DNA from: Youxingia wuxianensis
GTDB taxonomy: Bacteria > Bacillota > Clostridia > Oscillospirales > Ruminococcaceae
Assembly (NCBI RefSeq): GCF_014385085.1
Contig: NZ_JACRTD010000012.1
Span: forward strand, 1-40,838
Length of the DNA: 40,838 nucleotides
Reading direction: 5' to 3'
A program made the position numbers and the translations under genes. Under the pieces are notes generated by a model, which saw only the letters and a program-made list of their open reading frames with translations, had not been told where the DNA came from and searched no databases. The stretch's first letter is position 1. Each line of letters opens with the position of its first letter. Shown one piece after another: positions 1 through 7,400 of the stretch.

Positions 1-198
1 CCCCGCCGGGGGCCCTGCGCTGCACCTTCTTCCCCCCGCCGGGGGCCCTGCGCTGCACCTTCTTCCCCCCGCCGGGGGCCCTGCGCTGCACCTTCTTCCC
101 CCCGCCGGGGGCCCTGCGCCGCACTTTCTTCCCCCCGCCGGGGGCCCTGCGCCGCACTTTCTTCCCCCCGCCGGGGGCCCTGCGCCGCACTTTCTTCC
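1..198. repeat. 33-bp tandem array, left end (6 copies)
   Basis: Six head-to-tail 33-bp units start at 1, 34, 67, 100, 133 and 166. Units 1-3 read CTGCGCTGCACCTTCTTCC in their second half and units 4-6 read CTGCGCCGCACTTTCTTCC. Each contains CGCCGGGGGCCC, the edge of the dispersed inverted-core module, so the array looks like an amplification of that edge. It ends about 100 bp upstream of ytaF. Bases 1-119 are identical to 40720-40838. Confidence 0.97.
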
Positions 199-294
199 CT
201 CCGGCCCGCCCCGCAGACCCTCAAACAGCTCTCCTTCACCCCGCCCCCCTTCCCCACATACAATAAGGGAAGAACAGCGAAAGGAGGAAAACCA

Positions 295-930
295 ATGGTT
301 CACCTGCTGCTCACCGCGCTGGCTTTAAGCGCGGATGGGTTCAGCGCGGGAATTTCCTTTGGCCTGCGCAAAATAAAAATCGGCTGGAAAGCCAAAAGCG
401 CCATCGCGCTGACTTCTTTTGTCTTTGCCCTGGTTTCCCTGCGGCTGGGGGCTGTGCTGGGCGGTCTGGTTTCTCCCGCCGCCGCGCCTTTGCTTGGGGC
501 GGGGATCCTGGTTTTGATGGGACTGTGGGTCATGCTGGGCGCGTTTAAAAAATCCCCTGCCCCGCCCCCGGGAAAAGAAACCGACGCCGATCCCCCGGCC
601 GTTTCTTTTCTGGGAACCACCGCTATGGTCCTGCGGGACCCGCAAACAGGGGATTTGGATTGTTCCGGTTCCATTGATCTAAAGGAAGCGTTTTTATTGG
701 CCTTTTCCCTGTCTTTGGATATGTTAGGGGCAGGGGTCGGGATTTCCCTTTCCGGTACCGCCGGGCATTTTCTGCCTGTTGCCATAGGGTTATCCCAAGG
801 GCTGGTCGTCGCTTTCGGGCAGTTGGCCGGCCAGACTCTGGCGCAAAAACTTCCAGGAAAAACAACAGTTGCTTTTCTTTCCGGACTGGTGTTGTTTGGT
901 CTTGGGATCACCCGATTTTTTCTTTCTTAA
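295..930 (+). CDS. ytaF: YtaF-type sporulation membrane protein (MntP-like)
   Basis: A 211-residue multi-pass membrane protein. The N-terminal half reads LLLTALALSADGFSAGISFG and the second half repeats the theme with KEAFLLAFSLSLDMLGAG. This duplicated helical architecture with paired acidic residues is typical of the MntP/YtaF family. The central RDPQTGDLDCSGSIDLKEA loop, ahead of the second half, is what I associate with YtaF rather than with the MntP manganese exporter. In Bacillus ytaF is sporulation-linked and its biochemical role is unclear; a transport role is inference. The ATG at 295 follows GGAGG at 283-287. No strong promoter is visible between it and the tandem array upstream. 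The family call is firm; the sporulation role rests on the family name. Confidence 0.9.
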   Translation: MVHLLLTALALSADGFSAGISFGLRKIKIGWKAKSAIALTSFVFALVSLRLGAVLGGLVSPAAAPLLGAGILVLMGLWVMLGAFKKSPAPPPGKETDADPPAVSFLGTTAMVLRDPQTGDLDCSGSIDLKEAFLLAFSLSLDMLGAGVGISLSGTAGHFLPVAIGLSQGLVVAFGQLAGQTLAQKLPGKTTVAFLSGLVLFGLGITRFFLS

Positions 931-1056
931 AACCACGTTTAAGTATACACTATTTTCCCTTTGATTTCCATACGCAGAAAAAACATAAAAATATTGTCGT
1001 ATTTTGAGGAAAATGCTTCCTTTTTAGGGAATTTTATAGTATTATCAAGGAAAAGA

Positions 1057-1095
1057 CAAATCTTCTTTCCATTTTCTTAAGATTTGCCTTTTTCC
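1057..1095 (+). terminator. possible weak terminator after ytaF
   Basis: CAAATCTT (1057-1064) and AAGATTTG (1079-1086) form an 8-bp stem with a 14-nt loop, followed by CCTTTTTCCTTTT. The stem is AT-rich, so termination would be weak. Nothing else is evident in 931-1127 apart from AT-rich sequence. Confidence 0.35.
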
Positions 1096-1127
1096 TTTTG
1101 AAAATTTGGGGAAAGACAGTTAATAAA

Positions 1128-1814
1128 ATGACGAAGAAAAACGCTTTTATCGACTTACTGACAAATAATATCATTCCTATGGATTCTTCTTCCGCCAGTA
1201 TAATAGAAGAAACCTCCCCTCAGCAAGCGCAGGAAAATACCGCTCCTTCCTGAGAGAAGGAACCCTCTCAAGAACCTTCGCCCGAACCTCCATCGCAGGA
1301 TACTTCCGTTATCCCGGTAGAGGCCCCTATTTTACTGGAAAAAGCAACCGAAGCCCCTCAAGTTACCTGTATTGCCAAAGGCGCCAGCGTGCAAGGGGAG
1401 ATTATCGCTCCCGGGGACGTTCATATTTTCGGCCGGGTAAAAGGCAATATCCAAGCCAAAGGAAATTTAACTGTCGCTGGAAAAATTCCAGGAAACGTGC
1501 AGGCGGGAGATATTGATTTAATCCAGTGCCAGAGGAAAGGAAATCTTTTCGCCGGCGGATTTGTACACATGGATGAAGGCACCCTGTTGATTGGAGACCT
1601 GGACGTAGGCAGTATCACCTTAGGCGGAAAAGTCCGTGGGAACGTGGTCTCCCGGGGAAAAATTTACCTGCGGGAAAGCGCCATGATCATCGGCAATATT
1701 ACCGGCAGCAACATCGCCATTGATCCGGGGGCCAACCTGATGGGTGAAATTATGATTACTTCCAACCCCAACAGCGATAATCTGGACATTCCTCAGGATA
1801 TGGAAGAGTTTTAA
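1128..1814 (+). pseudogene. bactofilin gene interrupted by in-frame TGA at codon 42
   Basis: From ATG 1128 (weak GGGGAAAG site upstream) the frame encodes a 41-residue leader, then TGA at 1251-1253. The same frame then stays open for 45 codons of Pro/Glu/Ser/Gln-rich linker and runs straight into the bactofilin domain. The linker has the same composition on both sides of the stop, so this reads as one gene of about 228 residues with a nonsense codon. Other genes here end in TGA (primase-helicase, SleB-like), so the code is not reassigned. A point mutation or sequencing error is most likely. Readthrough or restart at GTG 1389 could still yield the domain. Confidence 0.75.
1389..1814 (+). CDS. 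bactofilin domain ORF (downstream part of interrupted gene)
   Basis: A 141-residue open stretch from GTG 1389, the possible restart after the in-frame TGA. It has the repeated beta-helix pattern of bactofilins (polymer-forming cytoskeletal proteins): GDVHIFGRVKGNI, GNLTVAGKIPGNV, GTLLIGDLDVGSI, GKVRGNV and ESAMIIGNITGSNI at regular spacing. Bactofilins assemble without nucleotide into filaments and scaffold envelope or spore processes. AAAGG lies about 7 nt before the GTG, so restart is possible but not convincing. The acidic C-terminal tail (DNLDIPQDMEEF) is short, as usual in the family. A strong terminator follows 16 bp after the stop. Confidence 0.85.
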   Translation: MQGEIIAPGDVHIFGRVKGNIQAKGNLTVAGKIPGNVQAGDIDLIQCQRKGNLFAGGFVHMDEGTLLIGDLDVGSITLGGKVRGNVVSRGKIYLRESAMIIGNITGSNIAIDPGANLMGEIMITSNPNSDNLDIPQDMEEF

Positions 1815-1829
1815 AAGAATATATATAAA

Positions 1830-1868
1830 AGAGCGCAGGGAAAAAGATTTTCCCTGCGCTCTTTTTTT
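1830..1868. terminator. bidirectional terminator between bactofilin and zinc-ribbon gene
   Basis: GAGCGCAGGGAAAA pairs with TTTTCCCTGCGCTC around a short loop, followed by TTTTTTT. The A-run on the other side lets it serve the leftward gene that ends at 1867. Confidence 0.92.
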
Positions 1869-2727
1869 ATTCTTCCTTTTTCCAAAGAACGGCTCCCGCG
1901 CTTGCCGCTGCTGCGAGAAACGTTCCGCTCAAAACTAAATACACAATAACCGGCGGACTGCCCAGGCCGTCCGGTCCAAAATACCAAAGGCTTTGTCCCA
2001 TCCACGCAAGCCAGGCGGAAAAAATCCCCAGCCACACACAGTCCGCGCCGATCCCTGTGCGCCGGGCTCCGGTGGCCGCCGTCCACACCACATAAACCGT
2101 AGGGATCACCGCCCAAAGAACCGTGGCGATCCACCAGCCCAGGGTGGTTTTCGGAAGGACCGTCACCCCCCAGCCAAACAGCCCCATCAAATGCAGTACC
2201 AGCGCCGCATAAATCAGAAAACACCCGCTCACTCCCAGCACCAAAGCAAAGGTACATCTGCCCGCCGGAGATCTCCCCCGTCCGGGGGCTTCTTCTGTCC
2301 GGGGGTTTCCCCCGCTCTGGGAAGCAAACCCGCCGGAAAACTCCCCTGTCCGGGCACTTCCTCCGCCCTGGGGGGCAAAGGCTCCGGGAAACTCTCCCGT
2401 CCGAGCGCTTCCCCCGCCCTGGGGGGCAAAGGCTCCGGGAAACTCTCCCGTCCGGTCACTTCCCCCGCCCTGGGGGGCAAAGGCCCCGGGAAACTCTCCC
2501 GTCCGAGCGCTTCCCCCGCCCTGGGGGGCAAAGGCTCCGGGAAACTCTCCCGTCCGGTCACTTCCCCCGCCCTGGGGGGCAAAGGCTTCGGAAAACTCCC
2601 CTGTCCGGCCGCTTCCCCCGCCCCGGGGGGCAAAAGCTCCGGGCCTCCCCGCTCCCGCGGGGGCGCCGCATCTGGGGCAGCGATCCGCTGTTTCCCCCAA
2701 AGACAACCCGCAGTTTAAGCAAATCAT
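1867..2727 (-). CDS. zinc-ribbon membrane protein with 17-residue tandem repeats
   Basis: A 286-residue protein that I cannot assign to a named family. Residues 3-21 form a zinc ribbon with two CxxC pairs (CLNC and CPRC). Residues 31-149 are seven 17-residue repeats of the AFAPQGGGSDRTGEFPG type, six close to perfect and the last degenerate. The C-terminal half has about four hydrophobic membrane segments. The likely topology is a cytosolic zinc ribbon and flexible Gly/Pro-rich linker tethered to a membrane domain; zinc-ribbon/DUF proteins of this kind are common in Clostridia and mostly unstudied. The start at 2727 has a G-rich site (GGGGGGGAG). The gene converges on the bactofilin terminator. 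Confidence 0.8.
   Translation of the reverse strand: MICLNCGLSLGETADRCPRCGAPAGAGRPGAFAPRGGGSGRTGEFSEAFAPQGGGSDRTGEFPGAFAPQGGGSARTGEFPGAFAPQGGGSDRTGEFPGAFAPQGGGSARTGEFPGAFAPQGGGSARTGEFSGGFASQSGGNPRTEEAPGRGRSPAGRCTFALVLGVSGCFLIYAALVLHLMGLFGWGVTVLPKTTLGWWIATVLWAVIPTVYVVWTAATGARRTGIGADCVWLGIFSAWLAWMGQSLWYFGPDGLGSPPVIVYLVLSGTFLAAAASAGAVLWKKEE
2281..2637 (-). repeat. 51-bp coding tandem repeat (7 copies)
   Basis: Seven in-frame 51-bp units inside the zinc-ribbon protein gene. They alternate between SDRTGEF and SARTGEF versions. The unit length is a multiple of three, so copy number can change without frameshift. Confidence 0.95.
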
Positions 2728-2941
2728 TTTTTAAAAAACTCCCCCCCTTGGCGGTCTTTTTTCTTTCCTTATTATACACTGCCTTCCTAAAAATTTCCAC
2801 AAATATTTCTGTGGTTTTTCTTCCCCCTATGACAAAAAACGACAATATATTCGACAAAATCCCCCTTGAAAAATCGATGGCTTTTGTTCATTCCTATGAA
2901 ATTTTCAAAGTTTTTTTAAAATTAGGCCAATTTGCCGCATT

Positions 2942-2973
2942 TTTTTGCATCATTTGGCGGTTTTTGCACCATT
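2942..2973 (+). repeat. iteron-like direct repeat pair upstream of Rep-like gene
   Basis: TTTTTGCATCATT (2942-2954) and TTTTTGCACCATT (2961-2973) are direct repeats 19 bp apart. The wider AT-rich gap 2728-3022 also holds CGACAATAT and CGACAAAAT. They are candidate binding sites for the Rep-like protein encoded just downstream; this is inference. Confidence 0.4.
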
Positions 2974-3022
2974 AGTGAAAGGATTTTTTTCCTAAACCTT
3001 CATTTTTCTCTCACTGGAAAGG

Positions 3023-3051
3023 GTGACAAAAACGAGAAATTTTAGTATAAT
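3023..3051 (+). promoter_or_regulatory. sigma-A promoter of Rep-like gene
   Basis: GTGACA (3023-3028), a 17-bp spacer and TATAAT (3046-3051). Transcription would start near 3058, downstream of the GTG that opens the longest reading frame at 3023, so translation should start at ATG 3131. Confidence 0.75.
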
Positions 3052-3130
3052 TAATGGGTACTACTTTAAGCAGACCACTCGGATAGGCGCGTCCTATGCT
3101 GTCGGTCCAAAAGGAGAGGTGAACTATTTT

Positions 3131-4384
3131 ATGGCCAACCCTTCGATCCCGCGGGATTATTCCGGGGAATTATCCGAACTGCTTCCTCAGCTGGTGGAAA
3201 CCTACGGCGTAAAGCAGGTCCGGGAATATATGAGCCAATGCAGCGCCGCTTTAGATCAGGTGGATAAACTCAACGCCGTCTTAAGCAGCAGTGAAAACAA
3301 CGCGCCGGATTTTGACCGGAATAAAGTGATGGACGGGGTGATGAGCGCCACCAGCGCTTATTATAATTTCCTGATGTCCGTACCGGAAGATATGCGCCGG
3401 TTTTTATTCTTAATGGGCGGCGTCAGTCCCCAGGAAGTGGATTCCCTTTCTCAGATTGAACCTGACGTGGGAGACGCAATTACCCAACTGGCGGGCATCG
3501 CCCCGGCCATACAAGCCATCCGCCCTAAAAATTATGTAATGCCTATCGACCCTATTTCTAATAAATTAGCCACGCTGCAGGAATTAAATCAGGTGGTGGT
3601 TTCCAACCGGAAAAAACCGCCTATTAAAACTTCTGTTTCCATTGATTGTCCGGAACATATGAAAATTGACGGCAATATCAGCCTGACTACTTATGACCGT
3701 TCTTTAATCAATGGAGTGGTGTCTATTTTGGAATCCGGCAACAGCAGCTTTACTATCGGGATGCTTTATCAAGCCATGACCGGCGTAAAAAATCCTACAG
3801 TGGATGAAAATTTAGTGGAAGAACTGAAAACCAAATTGGACACCATGCGCCGGCTGTCCATTACTATTGATTTGACCAATGAAGTAAAAGCCCATATGAT
3901 CCATAAGGAATTTGACGCCCAGGTGGATCAGTTTTCTATCGAAGGCTATCTTCTGCCCTTGAATAAATACAGCGGTACCGTCAATGGGAAAAAATCCGAA
4001 ATGTATCAGATTATTGATACTCCCCCGCTGTACAGCTACGCCAAACTGAAAAATCAAATCACGACCGTGCCCTTGGATCTGCTGAAAGCCCCGCTGAACA
4101 ACAACAGCACCACCATCCCCTTAAAAACCTATCTGCTGGGCCGGATTGAAGCCATGAAAAACACAAAAAACAGCGTCTTTCGGGATAAGATCCTGTATAA
4201 AACCATATACTCAGAACTAGGAGAATTAACCGCGGATAAAAAAAGGAAAGCCCGTATCCGGAAATATACCTGTACGATTCTTTCCTATTTTGTCCAGCAA
4301 AAATATATCACTTCTTTTAGGGAAGTCAAAGAAGGCAACGCCATTACCCATTTGATTATTGATTACGCCGAGCCCAAAAACTAA
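3131..4384 (+). CDS. replication-initiator-like protein (winged-helix type)
   Basis: 417 residues from ATG 3131, which has AAGGAGAGGT at 3111-3120. A longer frame from GTG 3023 overlaps the promoter's -35 box and is rejected. The middle segment (about residues 183-220: SLTTYDRSLINGVV, then a GNSSFTIGMLYQAMTG-type stretch) and the later LLPLNKYSGTVNGK, PPLYSYAKLKNQITT and YLLGRIEAMKN segments follow a pattern I remember from putative replication initiators on clostridial plasmids and conjugative elements, with two winged-helix domains. That comparison is from memory. Direct repeats lie upstream, and ParA/RHH and primase-helicase genes lie 11 kb away. A function in chromosomal transcription or an element remnant are alternatives. 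The stop is followed at once by a mosaic repeat. Confidence 0.6.
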   Translation: MANPSIPRDYSGELSELLPQLVETYGVKQVREYMSQCSAALDQVDKLNAVLSSSENNAPDFDRNKVMDGVMSATSAYYNFLMSVPEDMRRFLFLMGGVSPQEVDSLSQIEPDVGDAITQLAGIAPAIQAIRPKNYVMPIDPISNKLATLQELNQVVVSNRKKPPIKTSVSIDCPEHMKIDGNISLTTYDRSLINGVVSILESGNSSFTIGMLYQAMTGVKNPTVDENLVEELKTKLDTMRRLSITIDLTNEVKAHMIHKEFDAQVDQFSIEGYLLPLNKYSGTVNGKKSEMYQIIDTPPLYSYAKLKNQITTVPLDLLKAPLNNNSTTIPLKTYLLGRIEAMKNTKNSVFRDKILYKTIYSELGELTADKKRKARIRKYTCTILSYFVQQKYITSFREVKEGNAITHLIIDYAEPKN

Positions 4385-4870
4385 CCCTCTCCCGCCTCCC
4401 GCCTTCCGCCTTCTTTAAAAAGAAGGCTTGGCCAAGAAACTTCTCCGGCTTTTTGAAAAAAGCCTCGGCAAAAACTTTCACTCGGCTTCGCCGCTTCTAC
4501 GGGTGGTTCCTGCGGGATCCGGGCCCCCGGACGGCTTCGCCGTTCCCGGCCGTTGGCCGGGTCGGCCGCAAAACGCGGCCGCCGGGGGCCCGCCGTCCCC
4601 GCACATTCCTCCCCGGCGGGCAGCTCCCCCCGGCTTTTTGAAAAAAGCCTCGGCAAAAACTTTCATTCGGCTGCGCCGCCCCTGCGGGAAGTCCCCCCAG
4701 GGTCTCGGCAGGTACTCCCCCGGCGGTTCCGGGCGGTTTCTGCGGTGGTTCCTCCCCCGGCGGTTCCTCCCCGGCGGTTCCCGCAAGCTCCCCGAACCTC
4801 GGTGCGAACGCCCCCCATAAGCTCCTTTCGGCTTTTCGGAAAAAGGCGCGGCAAACACTTTCTTTCGCTT
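4385..4870 (+). repeat. mosaic repeat block R1
   Basis: It starts directly after the Rep-like stop codon with a CTTCTTTAAAAAGAAG hairpin and TTGGCCAAG. Further hairpins GGCTTTTTGAAAAAAGCC lie at 4447-4464 and near 4630. The inverted-core module spans 4521-4591. Four hairpin-module copies are recognisable, the last degenerate. Confidence 0.85.
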
Positions 4871-5123
4871 GCACGGTCTTTGCAGGCGCCCCTTGGTAGC
4901 CTCCAAAGGGTGTTGCCCCAAGACTGCTGCACGCCCCTTCTCCGCCAGCGGTCTCTGGAATGCCTCCCAGGACCGCTGGCTGGGGCGTTATTTCCAGTTT
5001 TTCCCAGGTTCCTGGCTTAATTTTTCCCCTCGGTACAAAAAAGCCAACCCGGACCTTACATTTTATAAGTTATTCGAAATCTCCCATAAAATGTCTTTTC
5101 TGAAAAAAGGACAGGTAAAAAAA
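4871..5123 (+). other. non-coding leader before patatin gene
   Basis: No gene is seen. One clear structure is the inverted repeat CCAGCGGTC (4945-4953) with GACCGCTGG (4971-4979). The sequence becomes AT-rich after 5020, where a promoter for the patatin gene probably lies, but I see no convincing box pair. Confidence 0.4.
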
Positions 5124-5141
5124 ATGAGAGAGGGTAAACCT

Positions 5142-6461
5142 ATGACTACTTCACCAATGACATCTTTTGTGCTCTCCGGCGGAGGAAGCCGGGGCGCCTA
5201 TGAAATCGGCGTCTGGAAAGCGCTGCAGGAATTGGACGTGCGTTTTTCCATGGTTACCGGCACTTCTGTCGGAGCGTTAAACGCCGCCGCCATTGCTCAA
5301 GGGGATTTTGAGCTGGCGGAAAATTTATGGAAGGAACTGGAAACCAGCAATGTATTTGATCTGAAATTAGATGAAACTTTGCCTGACTCCATAAAAACCT
5401 TGACAGCGGCCAAACAGATCTTTCAAGAGTTTTTAAAACAAGGGGGCGTTGACTGCGGCCGTTTAAAAAAATTGCTGGAGCAATATTTAAACGAAGACGC
5501 TATTCGAAAATCTCCCCTTGCTTTAGGCTTGGTTACTACCGAACTGCCTACTTTAAAACCTCGGTATTTATGGAAAGAAGAAATCCCCCAAGGGCAGCTA
5601 ATTGATTATTTACTGGCTAGCTGCGCCCTTTTCCCCGCCATCCAGCCCTATGAAATTGATGGAATACGCTATATTGACGGGGCGTTTAATGATAATATGC
5701 CCATTAAAATGGCCATTGATCAAGGGGCCAAACAGGTGATTGCCGTCTATATGGACGCTCCCGGGGTTGTACGTCCGTATAAGAAATTTACACAGATGGC
5801 GGATATTCGTTTAATTCAATGTTTTTGGAATTTAGGTTCTTTATTATTATTTGACCGGGATCATGCCCGGCAGAATATCCGTCTGGGTTATTTGGATACC
5901 ATGCGTTCTTATGAAGTATACGACGGTTATGCCTATGCTTTTCCAAAAGGAACTGTCCTCAGCGCAGGCAAACAATATTATTCCAATTTCGCGGAAAAAA
6001 TGCGTCTGTTTGGTTTTCGCGGTCCAAACCACCGTCTGCCCGGATTAAATGATCTTTCGTATACCGTCATGAAAAAGCGCATTTCCAACCGCATTTCTTC
6101 TCCAGTTTCCGTACAGGGCTTTGTATTGGACGGGCTGGAATGTTCCGCAGAAATTTTCGGATTGGATTTTTGTAAATTATATACCCTTCCCATTTTAAAC
6201 GAACGGCTGAAAGAAGCCAGCCAACAAGTGGTTTTGCCGCCTGCGCTGGAAAGCATGAATATTTGGCAGGAAAAAGGCGCCGCCGCCATTTCCGACGCTT
6301 TGGAACTGGCGGACCGGCGTATTCGCACCATCTATCTGGCCAAGGTGATAAACGACTGTCTGGCCAAACAGCGGGCGTTTAATCTGCTGCCGGTGGCGGC
6401 TTTGATGACCGATGAATTTTGCGCCGCGCTATATCTCTCTTTCGCTGGAATTGTCCAGTAG
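5142..6461 (+). CDS. patatin-like phospholipase
   Basis: 439 residues. The patatin signature is complete: oxyanion-hole motif GGGSRG near residue 13, nucleophile elbow GTSVG with Ser42, and the dyad aspartate in DGA at residues 179-181. The enzyme should hydrolyse acyl esters of lipids using a Ser-Asp dyad. There is no signal peptide, so it is cytosolic or membrane-associated. The domain ends near residue 220; the remaining 200 residues match nothing I recognise and may bind membrane or a partner. The start at 5142 follows GAGAGGG; ATG 5124, six codons upstream in frame with AAAGGACAGG before it, is equally possible. The reading frame is open further upstream through repeat DNA, which is not coding. 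Confidence 0.9.
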   Translation: MTTSPMTSFVLSGGGSRGAYEIGVWKALQELDVRFSMVTGTSVGALNAAAIAQGDFELAENLWKELETSNVFDLKLDETLPDSIKTLTAAKQIFQEFLKQGGVDCGRLKKLLEQYLNEDAIRKSPLALGLVTTELPTLKPRYLWKEEIPQGQLIDYLLASCALFPAIQPYEIDGIRYIDGAFNDNMPIKMAIDQGAKQVIAVYMDAPGVVRPYKKFTQMADIRLIQCFWNLGSLLLFDRDHARQNIRLGYLDTMRSYEVYDGYAYAFPKGTVLSAGKQYYSNFAEKMRLFGFRGPNHRLPGLNDLSYTVMKKRISNRISSPVSVQGFVLDGLECSAEIFGLDFCKLYTLPILNERLKEASQQVVLPPALESMNIWQEKGAAAISDALELADRRIRTIYLAKVINDCLAKQRAFNLLPVAALMTDEFCAALYLSFAGIVQ

Positions 6462-6531
6462 CAGCCGAAAAGCCCGGCGGCTCTTCCCCGCACAGTCTCT
6501 GTTTTCCCCCGCCGTACAGCGGCGGTTCTCC

Positions 6532-6568
6532 AGCGGCGCCGTGAAAAAACGGCGCCGCTGGTTTTTTC
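6532..6568 (+). terminator. terminator after patatin gene
   Basis: AGCGGCGCCGT and ACGGCGCCGCT form an 11-bp GC-rich stem around GAAAAA, followed by GGTTTTTT. Confidence 0.9.
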
Positions 6569-6574
6569 TGTTTT

Positions 6575-6967
6575 GGGGCCGGCGGGTGGGTTCTTGGTTC
6601 GGGCCCGACGGTGGGTTCTCGGTTCGGGCCCCGGCGGGTGAGTTCTCGGCCCAGCCCCGCGGGGGGTTCTTCGGTTCGGGCCCGGCGGGTGAGTTCTCGG
6701 CCCAGCCCCGGCGGGGAGTTCTCGGCCCAGCCCCGGCGGGAGGTTCTCGGCCCAGCCCCGGCGGGTGGGTTCTCGGTTCGGGCCCCGGCGGTGGGTTCCC
6801 GGTTCGGGCCCCGGCGGCGGGTTCTCGGCCCAGCCCCGGCGGGGGGTCTCGGCCCAGCCCCGGCGGGAGGTTCTCGGCCCGGGCCCAGCGGGGGGTTCTT
6901 CGGTTCGGGCCCGGCGGGTGGGTTCTTCGGTTCGGGCCCGGCGGGTGGGTTCTTCGGCCCGGCCCGA
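6575..6967 (+). repeat. degenerate 24-27 bp tandem array (about 15 copies)
   Basis: About 15 units with the shape GGTTCTCGGTTCGGGCCC or GGTTCTCGGCCCAGCCCC, ending in GGCGG. Two unit types alternate irregularly. The stretch is open in several frames on both strands only because it lacks AT-rich stop codons; it is not a gene. Confidence 0.9.
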
Positions 6968-7032
6968 ACCTCCCCCTTTTCGGCAGGGCGGCCCGGAAAA
7001 ACTTCCCACCTTGGCAATCCCCGTTTGAAATA

Positions 7033-7061
7033 TGGATTTGCTTGGGCGGATGTGTTATAAT
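7033..7061 (+). promoter_or_regulatory. candidate promoter of EAL gene
   Basis: TATAAT at 7056-7061 with a poor -35 (TGGATT) 17 bp upstream. Transcription from here would carry the whole 20-bp tandem array in a leader of about 330 nt. Confidence 0.45.
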
Positions 7062-7130
7062 GAAAGCGGTATCCCGCTTTTTGTCGTTTTTTGCCGGTTC
7101 TTGGGGTTTCCCGCTGGGTTTTTCCGCCGG

Positions 7131-7308
7131 TTGGTGGAAGTTCCTGCCGGTTGGTGGAAGTTCCTGCCGGTTGATGGAGGTTCCTGCCGGTTGATGGAGG
7201 TTCCTGCCGGTTGGTGGAGGTTCCTGCCGGATTTTGCCGCGCCCTGCCGGATTTTGTCGCGCCCTGCCGGTTTTTGCCGCGCCCTGCCGGTTTTTGTCGA
7301 ACCTGCGG
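7131..7308 (+). repeat. 20-bp tandem array in leader of EAL gene
   Basis: Exact 20-bp period from 7131: five units of TTGGTGGAAGTTCCTGCCGG type, three of ATTTTGCCGCGCCCTGCCGG type, then a partial. All share CCTGCCGG. Degenerate units extend back to about 7091. Twenty is not a multiple of three, so this is not coding. Confidence 0.93.
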
Positions 7309-7400
7309 CGGGCGGCCGATCCCCAGACAAAAGATCCTCTGCAAAAAGTTTATTCTTTTTTCTAATAAATGGCCATCGTCTATCAGAGAGGAGAGAAAAC

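Noticed and set aside
1..198. CRISPR array
   Set aside because: Units are adjacent without unique spacers, so this is a simple tandem repeat.
1251..1253. TGA recoded as an amino acid
   Set aside because: Other clear genes end with TGA and have no internal TGA codons.
3023..3130. GTG start at 3023 for the Rep-like protein
   Set aside because: The GTG is part of the -35 box of a good promoter; AAGGAGAGGT lies before ATG 3131.
6332..7344. Long repetitive ORFs over the 25-bp and 20-bp arrays
   Set aside because: Proline/glycine/arginine-rich translations open in several frames on both strands; repeat lengths not in frame; no ribosome site.
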